Shown here: positions 1-12,699 of the stretch, piece by piece
Layout: every line of letters starts with the position of its first letter
How positions within the stretch are numbered: the first letter of the stretch is position 1
Assembly (NCBI GenBank): GCA_021234155.1
Contig: JAJEKV010000034.1
Location: forward strand, 5,160,028 to 5,224,027
Origin: Isoetes taiwanensis
Taxonomy: Eukaryota > Streptophyta > Lycopodiopsida > Isoetales > Isoetaceae
Direction: 5' to 3'
DNA: 64,000 bases
The notes under the pieces: generated by a model
The model's input: the letters and a program-made list of their open reading frames with translations, nothing else
Databases searched by the model: none
Told to the model about the DNA's origin: nothing
Position numbers and translations under genes: made by a program

Positions 1-329
1 CAGTGTTAGCGAAGCCTTCTAAGGACGGTTAATCAACTACAATAATTTGGGGCCACTATGTTGTCCTTAAAAGAACCGAAAACATGCAGACTTGGTTTGA
101 AGGGAATTGTTTAATTCCTCTACAATTCAACCAGTAATTGCCTCTTCTACATCCTGATCAATTCTAATGACTTTCTTACCCTCTTTCAAAATCTGGGAGA
201 GTGCTTAAAGATCCGCAAGACTTCTTCCAACAGATTGAGAAACTTAGATTCGGATAACATCCCATTCTGCTGCTGGTATATCAATCCGACCAACTAACTT
301 AACGTCAGGCATGCATGAGATTATGCTTT

Positions 330-723
330 TTAAGCTGGACAACAGATCCTCCTCAACCTTAGAAGCATTGCATAGATTATGTTAAGGATCTCCAGTACCC
401 TGGACTCATTCACCTCATATAGGCTGCAATTTCTTTTGCAGCTTGGGAGCTTATCGAGTTTACTTTGAGCATACTTACGGAATGAAGGGCCATCGAGAAA
501 GTACTTTTCTAGGAAGCTCTTTCTCAGCACATGTCCCAAATTGGAGTAAACAAGCCAAACTCACCACAGTGCAAACATGATGATCAATTTCTATTCCATA
601 ATCGATAAGAGCCACAAATAGTCTTATTCTGTTTCCAAAATCCAAAATCGTATTTGGACACGAGGGAATATACTGTTTCAAATATGGCCAAACTAAAAGC
701 TCCAAATCATGGAATAAAATCAT
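330..723 (-). pseudogene. Gene fragment X, copy 1 (unknown plant protein)
   Basis: Minus-strand frames encode parts of the same protein seen best at 31460-31747: a segment with DYGIEIDHHV, then CAEKELPRKVL, then YEVNESRVLEI. I do not recognise the family. The chain is helical and charged with no obvious catalytic motif. In this copy the frame is broken into two overlapping pieces. Codon-level conservation among three copies argues that it derives from a real exon. It could be an exon of a host gene carried by the duplication, or part of a repeat. Confidence 0.5.
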
Positions 724-908
724 GGAATAAAATCAATGAGATCATGCATATTTATCTACTACAAGATTTTTGTCGCAACTGACTGTTCAATGCCTTTTAG
801 TTCATATTTTGTAAAGATAAATGGAGTATGATGTTGTAATAAGTAAAAAAGAAAAAGGTTAACATATTATGGTTGTAGTAACAAACAAAACATGTAGAAG
901 TCTCAAAT

Positions 909-1000
909 CTCAAGCGGTAGCTTAGCTTTTTAGTTGTCCACTAGCCCGGGTTTGTGTGTTAGAATACATACTCTCAATCAGTGCTAGCGCTGATTATATT
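909..1000 (+). repeat. Possible tRNA-derived SINE piece, copy 1
   Basis: A short stretch with GGTAGCTTAGC (A-box-like), then a pyrimidine-rich gap, then a GTGTGTTAGAATAC segment. The second copy at 21889 shows this segment as TGTTCGGAATAC, close to a Pol III B box. Spacing between the boxes (~45 bases) fits tRNA-derived SINEs. The match is weak and I see no clear tail or target duplication. Confidence 0.25.
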
Positions 1001-1272
1001 GAGTTTTACCTTTGCTAAAATCGTCCAAAAGGCAAGTTTATATGTCAATTTATATATTCTCCAATCAAGTACTGTTTGTTATATTAGGTTTTCTACATTT
1101 TGAGGAGTTAGGGCACAACATGTGGCTACAGCTATTGTCAAATAGCTACGATTCATTTTTTTTCCAACATGATATTGCAAGGACGATACAATACATCATA
1201 AGTTGCAAATGTCCTAGAAAATTTTATGAGAATGTATAGAAATGGAAATTGAGAGCCCTCAGGGATTGGAAG

Positions 1273-3518
1273 TGTTGGCTCAAGCGCCACTAGGAGCTGA
1301 AAACACGCTCTTTTTAAGTTATGCTTGGCATTATCTCGAAAACTTGGCTTATTGTCTCAAGAGTTTATCCTTACATGACGTTTAAGGGCCATCCATACGC
1401 CAAAGAAGGCCATGTGTTATAATATCTTGATCTCTAAATTTATCATGGTATCGGAGCACATGGGCTCTTGATCTGGGACTTGGGTATGGAGGGAGAAGCG
1501 GGATAGAGATCTGGAAGCATACACACAGAGAGACTTCAAGGAAGCGGAATCAACATGTCCAAGAGATTTGGTGGTGGAAATTAGGAATTCTAAACTTGCA
1601 TATGCATGTTTTCCTATTTCCTCTGTGTTAGGAAGAGGGAATAATGCCGGGGAGGCGGTTATGTCAAAGTGATGGAAGAGTAGTTGAGAGGATTATGAAA
1701 CCGTCGACTTTGATAGGAGGGTCGGTGTGGAAGCCCACAAGGCTAAGCGTGGAAGTCTGGTTGGTGGCTTAGAGGCTAGCCGAGACCGAACAAAGACCCG
1801 AAGGGAGGCATTTGATGTTTTAGAGCCAGACGATTTTGATGGGAGTCTGAGATAACCCCATTCTGAAGCCCAGACACCCCAATTCCGAGCCTTTACCAAA
1901 GTGTGGAAGGCGGAAGGAGCTATTGGTTATGTAGAATATATAGCCTAGTCAAAAAGGCGAGAAGAAGTATTGAAGATCTGGATTCCTAGGATTAGACGGA
2001 GAGCATTTCGAGAATGATAATAAAGCAGTTGTGGCCATTGAGACCTTAGTAATATTTCACGTGCGATCTAGTCGAAATCCCTCGGATTACCGGAGATGAA
2101 AGGTTAATAAATTATGGCAAGGTAGGCAAGGGGCCTGCGAGGAGATCAAATCCTAAAGAAGGACCCAGGAGGTCGGTTGAAGCCCACATCGCTTGATTGC
2201 GATGAGATGACATTCAGGATGCTACTAAAGCGAGGGAAGGCAATTTGGAAATGACCAAATTCGATTAGGAGAGTGAAGCTCTCCTTGCAAAAGGCCTTTT
2301 CTTGCCTTCGGTATCCTCAGGATAACCACAGATGTTCACAATATTGAGCTGGGGCTGACTCTTATTGGGGCTGGCGGCAGTCTGCAGATGGCTCAATCCG
2401 TCGAGATAATAAAGAAGGAGTCCAGCAGAAAGTAGGAGAAGTTCCGGATAATGCAGGGATAAGGGAATTGAAGAGGCACATGAGGGCAGGGCAGTCTCTT
2501 GAAGATGGAAGAAGTCACAGGCGAGGCCAAGGCGGATCTGATTCTGCAGGAGAGAACAAGGATAGAAACCTCTTTCTCACAATATGCGACTCATGGAAGC
2601 ACGGGTTAGTCCACGAGAAGATGTTCTGATCACGAGATGAAGAGGTCAATGTTGGAGGCAGTCAAGAGGTCCATCCAAATCAATAATGGAGATGCATTTT
2701 GATAAAGACACACATGTTTAAGTCCCTATCCTATCTGATGCTAAGATGGGTTGGAGTTAAAATTAAGGGAGGTTAAGAATGATATTCAAGCATATAGCGA
2801 AATTGCTTGCTGCAGAATCACATCATGATTGGGAGATTACGATTACAAGGAGATTATGCTTGTTTACAAGGTATACTTTGAATTATATTGGACTATAGCT
2901 CTAATTACGTCTTTGCTCAAAGGGAGTAGCCGAAGTTGCCGAAAGCTGACATAGAGGAGCTGGCCAGATAGAAAAGCTTAAGAATGTGAAAAAGAAGATG
3001 AGCGTTACTTATGCCAAAGAGAATCTTTGGGATACGTATTGCAATTCGCGGGGCAGTCCGAGACATGATGCAATGTCAATCTTGGAAGGCGATAAACCTC
3101 CAATTTGATGTTCCCGAGAAGTTGTAAATGTTTTTGATAAAATTCGCAAGCTGGCGAAGAATTTGAAAGTAGAAATTCAGACATGAAGAAAACTTCACGA
3201 TACATATTCCAAGAACAAGAACATTCGGAAGAATATTAAGAAAATGCGGCAGCCAAAATGGCTCACGCATCAACCTGGACATGATGATTTTGGATAGTTG
3301 AGGTGTTAGGTCTTGAGGAGGGTGTTGGAATATATCAATCCCTCACCTCATATGAGCCACGTCCATCATATGACATGGCAATCTACATGAAGAGTCATGT
3401 CTATTCATAGAATACGATATAGATCATAGCTTCGATTGGGAAGCTTGTTCCCATCACCAGTTTCTGTTCTATTCAATATATTGTGCATTGTAGTTATCTT
3501 GATCTCCCTAATTTATCA
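1273..3518 (+). mobile_element. Small LTR retroelement E, copy 1 (gag-like only)
   Basis: A degraded primer-binding site (TGGTATCGGAGC at 1446, original evidently TGGTATCAGAGCC, complementary to initiator tRNA-Met) is followed by ~1.8 kb of broken coding sequence. A purine tract (TTGAGGAGGG, 3313-3322) leads into a 3' LTR starting TGTTGGAATATATC at 3323 and ending near 3518. The 5' LTR should end at 1445 but shares only about its last 35 bases with the 3' LTR, so the 5' side is diverged or rearranged. No protease, RT or integrase is seen. This copy is more broken than the one at 22.3-24.6 kb. Confidence 0.6.
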
Positions 3519-3899
3519 CTTAATTGTAAAACTGATCAAATCAGACTTTGTGATGCCTTCCCTTTTCAATGAAAAAATGCTCAAAACGGACCCCTAACTT
3601 TGAATCTTGGGTTAAAGGCGGTCCTACATTTATCCCACGGCTGGTACATCAGGGCATGATTAGCCTACAACTACGGTGTTGATTTAGCGTGCCACCATTA
3701 TATAAAGGCTGAAAAATAGGCGAAGAATTGGTTGGAAACTTGAAAGAGATATAAAAAGCCATAGGCCACCATACCGCATTCTAGAATATACATGTCCACA
3801 TGGTCGAAACTTCGGAAAAAAACTATCTCCTTCCAAAAAAATTTGTGCTCACCGTGTCCAATTTAGTTCATAATTTTCCATAAAAATACAGACAGCTAA

Positions 3900-4400
3900 A
3901 GGCCCCCCTTACCTTCCATATTACAATTATATATTAGAGATAGCCATATTCAGAAACCTTACATGTGTTAATGGGTCACTCCTTGCTGTGTCATTTGGGA
4001 TCTTTGGATCCGGTCATATTTTAATATGCCAAAATGAAAATGATAGGAATATACGCCTCACACCCATGTATGATAAAATGCTCCCCATATAGCACAAATA
4101 CATACAAGAATACAAATATACATAATACATATTGAGATATGAATACATAACATAACCATTGATGGGCCATAAAAAAGCATTATAACATAGTAAAACCAAT
4201 TACATTTACCGTATAGAAAATGCATATTTAGCATTGATGGAAAATATCTTCTCTTGTTCTCCATTTCTGGTGCCTCATCAACCCTACATGAAGAAACGAC
4301 AATTAAACCTTAGTAGTTAAATGATAGAGTGAATGCATAAATAAACCAATGATTGCAAAATGCATTATGCTTTGAATAATTGTTCAAAAGGGAACAAAGC
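3900..4400. repeat. Upstream flank of the ABC fragment, repeated
   Basis: AT-rich sequence with no credible gene, shared with 24950-25400 and 52610-53040, and partly inverted at 44161-44330. It probably represents intron of the ABC gene. Frames such as 4058-4264 are translations of this intron-like repeat and not genes. Confidence 0.6.
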
Positions 4401-4426
4401 ATTAATGTTTTTCTGCTTACAACAAA

Positions 4427-5213
4427 TTGCCGAACAGCGAGCACATTTTGGATTGCCCCCTAGAGAAGCAAACCCATCGCTTATGTGGGCTTGTGGCAAA
4501 TCTAGTATATACTAGAATATATCTAGGATATCTTTGGTATTTGCTCAAAACCTACTATTCACATTGCACAAGCATTCTTTGTGCAAGATCCGGCGGTTTT
4601 TGCAACATTTTGATGGCGCATTTTACGTGTTAGCAATTATTCTGGTCTTATCAAAGATCATCCCAGGTCAAAATAGAGAGCATTTTTGGCGATCATATTT
4701 CATTTACATCTTTGGACAAGGCGAGCTCTAGAAGGCAGGATGCGTCCTCGGAATGTGTCTTGCAAGTTCACGTTTACAAATTGGTTGCATATCGTCTATA
4801 GTTAATATTCTCAAAATTAAATTATGTGAGATCGGTGGCTTCATCTCTCTTGTCGACATTGGTACTCCATCAATATGCAGTAGCGATGTCGTGTATGTCT
4901 TTAAATAAATTGAAGAACTTGACTTTAAAACACAAGCCATGGCGATGTTGGTGGAAGATTTGTCTCTAACTTTCCATGAAAGGAGAACATTCTTTGGTGA
5001 GTTTTTGGTACATCTTGGAGTGTGAAAGATTGAGCTAATTTTGAAAGCAATTTGATTATTCTGAGATAATGGGTTCCAGTTTGAAACTGGTAAGACGTCA
5101 CTTTTAAGAGCAATTCTTGGACTATGGCTCGGAAATGGCATAACCAGGTCTTTTTCCCTTTTTCTAGTCTTCTTGTCCTTGTCCACATCTTTGTTGGCAC
5201 TAGACTTTCTCAC
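4427..5213 (+). pseudogene. ABCD-type ABC transporter fragment, copy a
   Basis: Plus-strand copy of the fragment that reads cleanly at 53405-53718. The exon ending in VEDLSLTFHE can be followed up to the GTGAGT-like donor near 4997. The next exon, carrying the ATP-binding Walker A loop, starts near 5062 but is corrupted: the acceptor TTACAG appears as TTCTGAG and extra bases break the GSSGTGKT loop. The known role of ABCD half-transporters is import of fatty acids or acyl-CoA into peroxisomes, or related transport in plastids. Only a small part of the nucleotide-binding domain is present. The open frame on the opposite strand (4728-5213) is a shadow. Confidence 0.6.
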
Positions 5214-5589
5214 GAACTTCCATGTTTCTCTGATGCTAACTATCTAAGTGGAGGTGGGTTGCCATAAGCCTCAAAACCATGCTTCTTTTTTCCTTTACAC
5301 ACTTCTGGACCTCGAGGCATTTCTACAATTACAGTAGCTAGTGATGGTAGTACATGTAGTCCCAAGAGACATTCTGGCCCGGATGCGGCGCCGCCGCAGC
5401 ATAATTAGCAGTGGGAGGAGGATATGCAATAGATCTTGATACGACATGTGAAGAAGATAGTCTCTGTGGAGAGATAAAGGAAAATAGCACAGAGGTGAGT
5501 AAAACCCTCTCTTTGCGAGTGGGTAGCAGTATCACTTTCGATTCCATGTGCACTTTACTAACATTACATGAGCAATAGGCTGACCCGGC

Positions 5590-6349
5590 ATAGAAGAGAT
5601 ATTTTGTGCACCACTAATTACCTATAAAGGAATGTGAAGATGCCTAGCCAAAAAAGCCGACCTGGCTGCTTTCGGTTGAAGAGCCTTTCTCATGTTTGAG
5701 AATCTAAATTTTTCATTACATCATCGCTTCGATGTACGAACCATGTCATTGTGTTTTGATAGTGGAACCAATACCATAATGTTGTGTCGTTGATAGTAGC
5801 AATAACCAATATATATGCTAACCCACTTACTGTGGCGGAAAGAATCTTGACAGAAGGTACCCTTATTTGGCTTCAAGCCTTCCAACTGCATTTCTTGCAT
5901 TTCCAGATAGATTTATAGTTTTTGAATTTACGGGTACAGGGTATCACTAGTTATGTACATACCGGATCAGCCTATCATTCACTTTAGGATGTTAAATCAG
6001 CAAACATTACCAGCATTAGGTTGCGAGATACTTTATCAACATAGAAAAATGTCAGCATAACACATACAGCACTAGAGACATTCCTCTACGCCGATTATCA
6101 ACTTTTTAAGTTCATAGCAATTTGAAGTAGATTAGTAATCTTGATGGGCCTTTATGTATCTCATCCATATTATCTTTGATCTTCTAGTATTGTATTGATT
6201 TGTTTTAATGTATATGTTCACTTTAATCCTAGTTCAAGTTGTGCCATGAACTTTTATACATTGCTTGACCACAAAATTGTGAAATATAACACATCTTTTG
6301 ATTTTTCATTGCCATTCTGAGAACTTGCAAAGAGACTCGAAGCTTAAAG
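5590..6349. other. Intergenic stretch without recognisable gene
   Basis: AT-rich sequence between block A1 and the LTR element that starts at 6350. The part up to ~5860 is still related to 54120-54390 (the GTGCACCACTA and AACCATGTCATTGTGTTTTG strings recur). I see no coding frame, tRNA or terminal repeat here. Confidence 0.5.
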
Positions 6350-6540
6350 TGTTAGAATATCCATATATGATCATATAGATCAAGATAGATGACATGGCAA
6401 GTGCTCAATGTATAGCTGATGTGGCAATCCTAGTCATGTAAATGGTGACTTTAGATGAGTGAGCGTGTCCCATCAATATGTTGCACATGCTAGAACTTTT
6501 AATTCAGTTCAATCTATTCCACCATTCTATATTTTTAAAG
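6350..6540 (+). repeat. Element F, left terminal repeat
   Basis: Starts TGTTAGAATATCC and ends near TTCTATATTT just before the primer-binding core TGGTATC at 6542. It matches 10967-11160 along its length with scattered substitutions and short indels. The 3' edge is uncertain by ~10 bases because no clean CA terminus is present. Confidence 0.7.
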
Positions 6541-8179
6541 ATGGTATCGGGAGGCTCTACAAGTGATCCTACGAAGACATGGGAGGCGATGAAGAAAGTC
6601 AGTAAGGAAGAGGTGGTGACCACCACAGCAGAAGAATGAGGCGATATTCAAGTATTATCATTCCAAAAATAGCCGCAATGCATTCGGGGTTTGCATGATC
6701 TTATTATTGACACATACAGAACTCTTCTTCTTCCAAATGAAAATAGTGGGGAAAATTTCTAAGATCCAGATCAAAATGGTGAAATCCATTTTGAATGGCC
6801 AAATAAGAACCCGGAAGGAGGAAAAGGATCTTAGCAAACTATCTAAACAATAAAAGAATAGCGGTACTTTGTAGAGAGGACTATCAAGTGCGGTGACAAA
6901 GATGGAATATATGAATCTATTGTTCTATTCCATGGAGATGATAGGGGACGGATTTGATGCGGTAGGGGATATCAATAATTTTGTAGAGGGCATGGATATG
7001 GTCGCTAGCCAGGCAGCGTGGAGATGGGAGGCGTTCCATTGTTCAAGGAAGAGCACAAAATTGCTTCTTGATAGATTGGTTTCTGGATTGACCGAGCCCT
7101 TAAAACCTTGATGGAGGGTCTGTAACAGAGGGCTATAATGGAATCTGGGATGATATCTGATGGGAGATGCTTGTGCATGGAAGGGCTTGTCACCAATAAT
7201 TATGCCCAGTCAGGCCACAGTGAAGAGACAAGCTTTGATCTTGTCGATAGAGTATACTCAAAGGGAAAGGTGAAAGATATCAAAACAAGTCGAGATAAGT
7301 AGGTTGGAGGCGGTTAAAGGACAAAGGCAATTGCTATTCTTATAGGAAGGATAATCCTCTATGGCTAGGAACTTGTCTCCAGATATTTGCCTCTTATGGG
7401 CGGATATCCACCAAAGTGATGGCTTGCATGGATGGGCATCACCCAAGCTTATCGCGAGAATTTCCAGTATGATCATATACAATGATGATGCATTACCATC
7501 TTCAGTGACTTCATATTTTCAACCGAATGGTATGAGTGTTGTGAACTCTACTTAGCAGCCGATTTGGTGACAAAATTCAAATGTGATCATATGGACTCTA
7601 ATCATACGCGGCTCGTGCGCCACAGCTAAAGGCTGCCAACTCCACGTCTGCATGCAGGTAAAACTCCTCTAAATAAACTGTCATATAAACTTTGCAGATG
7701 ATTATGAAAAAGCGGCTTAAGCTGCTGCTATCAGAAGCTAAGTGGCGAGATAATCTTGATGATAAAATTGAGCTCTTGAAGGGACTAATCCTTGTCTTGA
7801 AAGATACACATCCCATGCAGTATCAGGCAGGCTATAAATCCAAGGTGGTATGCGAATGTATATCAGCTAACAAGCTTTTGGCATTCTCTTTGACAAGCCA
7901 TCGAGAGCTTCATGAGACTTAACCAAAAAAAGGGGTAGCTTGGGCACATAAAAAATGATAAGAGCGGGTTGAGGGCGGATCAAAAATGTGCGGAAAAGAG
8001 GTTAAGGTCCAGCAGATTGGGGTTTTACCCAAACGAGACTTTAGTACAATGTTAATCAGGTGTTCCTATTTTCCACCTCTCGAGACGTCAGGATGCTTTA
8101 AAGGATGGAATAATAAAGCGTGGATACAACAGGCTTGAGTTGTATGGGGGCAATGCATTGTGTGCAACATAGAAATTTT

Positions 8180-9720
8180 TGCAATTCTACCTTTGTAGCT
8201 TGCAAATTTCAGACAAATTGGAGACTAAAATGGAAGTAGTGCCGTGCATAAATCGAGGAGACAAAAATACGTGAGAGCTATACACTTTAAAATGCCATGG
8301 GTAATGTATTTTGCAAAGTGTTGCATCTATGATTGAAAGCAATTGCAGCAAGGCGGAATGAGATAGAAAATGAAATAAACCCTGGACAATAGGGTTTGGG
8401 CATGAACCTCAACTATAGACCATTTAATTTGATAATATCTACAATTGGTGAACCAAAGGGATGAGGAATAAAAGATTCCTTGCATTTATAGACTTGACGA
8501 AACTTTTGGCCAGGGTGACGAGACCTTTTGCTTTGTTTGGAATGCTTGATCATGCTGGAGCTTAGACAAGCCCTGACACCTCTATGAGCGGTCTCATAGA
8601 CCTCTCTTCAAACGCGGTATGCACATTGTATGGAAACGTGGGTGCCAAACGAGGGAGATTACACCACATTCTCCCACTCTTTTGGACATATATTGGCCAG
8701 ATTGGAAGGATGAAACTTTAAGAGAGGGATGGGAGGCATGGGGCTAGACTTGAGTAGTACATCACAATTCGAGTTGTTGCTTTGCGGATGATATTGTGCT
8801 TGCCAGCAAGGCGATGGTGGACTCCAGCAACACTCGTGTCTTGATTTTTGAGGCGCCGGGGCCGGCGATTCAGCGCTGGTAATCCAAAGTCATGATCGCA
8901 AGGTACACCGCGTGGTATGGGGTTTCTACTCTGTTAAGGACACCGCTGAGCAGATTGTCTAATTACTCGTAGGGTTGGAAATATGGAAGTAATTTATAAT
9001 TGGAATATAGGTACAACTGGCGTGCATCGAGGGGCTTAGAGCTCTTTATAGCATGATACATATGTCTTAGGGTTAACAATACGGCATTGGAAGCTCTACG
9101 AAGGTTGTTGTATGGCATTCAAGTTAGACAATTCTGGTGGTTCGGCGCTTCTTATTGGTAGACTTCATCGAGATCGGACCCATACCATGTAATGCTTGCG
9201 GAGGCTAGAATGGCACCCTCTAGGGTTGAAGCCCTTTGTAGAACTTGATTTCTTGCTTGAGCAGGACTAAAAACGCTTCCATGGGGTTGTAAGCTATGAT
9301 GCATTAGAATCAAAGTGCAGTATAACTGTGATAGTCAGGGGATGGGAGATCTTTTTAGCCAACTTTCCGAATCAAGGCGAGAAGACACATTAGAATATGT
9401 TGCTTGGTCCTTTGAGAAGATGTGGACTATTGCTGGAGGCTGGGAGTCAAAAACACTTCTATAAGGCCGGGAGTCAATCGGTGGACACATACAAGGAGCA
9501 GTCCTATCTATTGGCGGGATATTGTGAGAATATTAGGATGTTGGTTTCTCAACTAAAACTGACTTCCATCAATATTTCACTTCTTCGGGGAGGCGGTAGA
9601 TGGTATGATGTACCTAGATATGAGCTATTGCCATGATCCAAGGTTGAAGCAGAATACCATACATTTTTAGAGGTGCCCCTATGAATGTACTCAGAACCCA
9701 AGTATGTGCTATGGAGTGTT
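8180..9720 (+). pseudogene. LINE-type reverse transcriptase remnant in element F
   Basis: Several frames together show the order expected of a non-LTR reverse transcriptase. An INRGDKN segment (~8260) resembles the usual PxxKKGD-NYRPI region. RFLAFIDLTK (~8473-8502) is the FIDLxKAFD motif. A degraded GVRQGCxLSPLLF region is seen near 8660-8700. The catalytic FADDIVLASK lies at 8781-8810. Far downstream, VEAEYHTFLEVPL (~9643-9682) resembles the C-terminal EDExHxLxxCP segment. Frameshifts and stops separate all of these, so no product can be made from the sequence as given. No apurinic endonuclease domain could be recognised upstream. Confidence 0.6.
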
Positions 9721-10966
9721 CTACTACTGTCGAACTTTATCTCTCCCCACCAAAACTTGAGTTCTTATTTGAGAGAGTTTGGAAAGCAGAAATGAAATCT
9801 TCAGGAGTTATTTGTGAATATGAGAACTTTTGATGAGAATAGTGCCTTTGATTATACCTTAAAAGTATTGGGTATAATTTTATACATATCAGACTTCTTG
9901 AATTAAAATGGCGTGATAATCAATTATTATTATTATTAACAAAAGGTAATGGGAAGGTTTACTAATCCATCATTGGAGAGTGGAGATTGGGAGCTAAAAC
10001 CAAACACATAGATGCCAGACAGTGACACCACAGCCCACGCACAATCCACACGAGCCAAAGGCCCACTCTGTTGGCCGAGAATCATAATGGTAAGTTCTGA
10101 TGAAAATCTCATGGACCAGTATTTGAATCCTATGAGACAAATTTGCATTATTCGGATGACCTGTTGCTTTGAAAAATATTGCTGAGAGGCGGTAGTCGAG
10201 ATAAGGCAGAAGAATATTTCAGTTAAGGCAATCAGGAACCATTGTACCAATGCATTTGCATTCGGTGAGGAGGCGAGAAAGCCCTTGAGATAGGATGATG
10301 GTTCGGATGAATCAACGAGGAGAGCCCATGGAATTTATTTGGATGACATTGACAGAGATTCGGAAAAGCCACAGTAAATGGGGTGGGTGCGAGAAAATTA
10401 CCCTTCTGCACGTTCTTCATCCAGAAAGGGCCTTGAGAAAAAGCCAGATTATTCTTAGGTATTGCGGACTATACGTGGATGGGAGACTAAGTAATGAACA
10501 AACATAAATGGGGCATTGAAAATTTCGGAGGTTCCGTCTTCTAGTGAGGTGGATCAGGCGGTTGGAGAAATACAACCATACTATATGCAAGGTTTATAGT
10601 AGTAAGCTTTGCAAGGGATAATAGGCATGCTGGTTTCCGCTGGAACACTATGAGGAGAAAATTTTGGTGTGTTCATTTTAGGAAATTCTTCAATTCACGG
10701 CAAGGCCCATGTTTGTTGGGAAAAATATAAACAAAATATGTGAAGTATTCTGAGAGTCATTTTAGGCGTCCTATAATTGAGGTCCCCATGTAATGGTTAA
10801 GCATAATGGATGCTTGGTGGGGAGAAATATGCCTACCTATATGATCGGGGCATCCTCTCATAATAATAGGTCTAGAGTTTTGTCACAGGCAATTTTTATA
10901 GTCTTTTTATTGGGGAGAGGTTCATAACTTAAAAGTTCTTTCATTCTTGATCCATTGATCAGGGGG

Positions 10967-11160
10967 TGTTCAAGATATCCATACATGATCATATAGATCA
11001 AGATAGATGACATAATGAAGTGCCGTATTATTGCATCGGTGATGTGGCAATTCTAGTCATGTAGAACCGTGACTTTTAGATGAGTATAAATGTCTTATCA
11101 GCATATTTGTACATGCTACGTTTTCAATTCAGTTCAATCTGTTCCACTATTCTATTTTAA
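10967..11160 (+). repeat. Element F, right terminal repeat
   Basis: Starts TGTTCAAGATATCC directly after AGGGGG and repeats the left terminal repeat. Differences from the left copy suggest an old insertion, though sequencing error cannot be excluded. Confidence 0.7.
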
Positions 11161-11164
11161 GATC

Positions 11165-12360
11165 GCGTTAGAGATTTGGACAGTGAGGAAGATCGTGGAG
11201 AACCTTAAGTGATAAGTTTTTACATCATCTTAGGCGTGGATTTCTTATCGACACTCGGTATTGATTTAACACTTTGTTGCTACTACTTTGAAGAACTCAT
11301 TTCACACCCAAAAATCCAAGGGTGAATTGCAAGTGATCTTTGCGCCTGAGGCGATCAACTAGTTGGAGATTTAAACTTAGAATCCGTTTGCCGAAATTTG
11401 CAAGGAATTCTATCTTAACATATATATAATCCCTATCCTTCGGGAAAAATTCATCGTGGTCGGATGGAGCAAGACAAGGCTTCACTTGGTCGGATATTTT
11501 AGAGATTCATGATGCACTTGACGAATGTTTGAATAATTTGGTCATCTTATCTCCTTCAGCAACATGTCTGGTCGATGCTTTTATACGCCATCACTCATCA
11601 TTGTTTGAGTCGTCTATCTCCTTATGCAAGGTGTATGAATCAAATACTTTCATAGCCATGTGCTCATCATTGTTTGTGATTAGGCATTTAGACCCATTGT
11701 TAGAACATTGCCTCGCTTCAGCGAGCCTAATCTACTATTTTGTGCAGTTTTGCGTTATTCGGGCTTCCTTTCGGGTAAGGCTTTCTGAACTCATATGCAG
11801 GCCAATTGCTTTAAGAATTTGGGTTAAAGGCTCTTGCCCTCGTACGCCCTCATTTGGATGGAAAAATCAGGAGGGCCTTGGAATGTTCTACTTAGCTAAT
11901 GCATGAAGGAGTGAAAATGTTAGCGAGAGAAGAATGGAATCACTGCCCTTGGTTGCCGTGCAACTCCATCATACTGGAGGTTTGGCTTTTTTTTTTTTTT
12001 TGAGCATGCACACCTCTTTGTTGCTCGATTTTCCTTTACTTTCCTTTGCCAAAGCGGTTAGAAGTTTTTGGATCCTTTGATTTAGAATAGACGAAATGTC
12101 TGAGATAAGAAACCATACCTCTGGGATAGCTCAAGGACAACACGTGCGTTTGTGCGAGGCGTCGGGACAGCAAAATATCCCCTGTTCTAAGTGGCGGGGA
12201 ACATCCACATTGCTCACCAAATATCCCACTGCTATTAAAATATCCCTGCTAACCAAAATATCCTATGATATGACGAGAATATTCAGGAACATTATTTGAA
12301 GTACCAGCATGATATACTGTTGCTCTGGCATGAGTTAGAGTGGGGGAGTAGAGGCTTTAT
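11165..12360. other. Unassigned stretch with one 125-codon frame
   Basis: A plus-strand frame at 11529-11906 (125 codons, starting MNNLVILSPSATCLVDAFIR) is the longest here. It has hydrophobic runs but no recognisable motif or homologue known to me. A T15 run lies near 11990. The rest shows no gene signal. I would not call it a gene without transcript evidence. Confidence 0.2.
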
Positions 12361-12663
12361 TTTGTTATCTATTTGGCCAGCTCAACTCCCAATTTCTTGC
12401 CCCATCGTTTCGTGCCAAATGGACTTATTGTGAAGCCCTTCACATCTTGTGGATCGTAATACGATATCTCAACATGTCTTGATGTTGTTTCTAGTTATTT
12501 CTTTAAAGGTTGTATTGCCATAGCAAAGGATCACTTGTGAATTGGTTACCATCTGCGGATATGCAAAAAGCTCTGCTGGAAAGTAGCCCGCCATTGGAAA
12601 TGCGTCACGAGGGCCTAAAGGCCCTTCGTTAATCCCTCCATTATGATCCATTTCATGGTGCAA
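12360..12663 (-). pseudogene. Unknown coding fragment, minus strand
   Basis: An open frame begins MHHEMDHNGGINEGPLGPRD and runs through FPMAGYFPAELFAYPQMVTN and CYGNTTFKEITRNNIKT. After one frameshift a sensible protein-like chain continues: ISYYDPQDVKGFTISPFGTK then RWGKKLGVELAK. Composition and continuity look like genuine coding sequence rather than random frame. I do not recognise the family. It may be an exon or part of a degraded transposon. Confidence 0.35.
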
Positions 12664-12699
12664 TGGTTTAACTTATAGATTCGATATAAATTAATGGTG

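Larger units (their letters stand above)
1..5590. repeat. Segmental duplication block A, copy A1
   Basis: The whole stretch recurs in the same orientation at 20985-26530, in the same internal order: gene fragment X, a SINE-like piece, a small LTR element, then the ABC-transporter fragment. The first ~720 bases also occur inverted at 31319-32040 and the last ~1.7 kb again at 52600-54390. Copy A1 matches A2 closely over long runs but has many small indels, so its reading frames are badly broken. Boundaries are approximate because they come from eye alignment. Confidence 0.85.
6350..11160 (+). mobile_element. LTR-flanked element F with LINE-type reverse transcriptase
   Basis: Direct terminal repeats of ~190 bases occur at 6350-~6540 and 10967-~11160. 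Both open with TGTT, share the strings CATATAGATCAAGATAGATG, GATGTGGCAAT and TTCAGTTCAATCT, and end near TTCTATTTT. TGGTATC (6542-6548), the core of the initiator tRNA-Met primer-binding site, follows the left repeat. A purine tract (AGGGGG) abuts the right one. The ~4.4 kb interior is broken in all frames. It contains reverse-transcriptase motifs of the non-LTR (LINE) kind and no copia or gypsy integrase or RNase H that I can see. A clear target-site duplication is not visible. It could be an LTR element that captured or was invaded by a LINE. Confidence 0.65.

Noticed and set aside
4728-5213. 161-codon minus-strand ORF opposite the ABC fragment
   Set aside because: It is the shadow of the plus-strand ABC exons; a related shadow is seen at 25863-26162 and 53379-53681. 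Splice sites and the Walker A loop support the plus strand.
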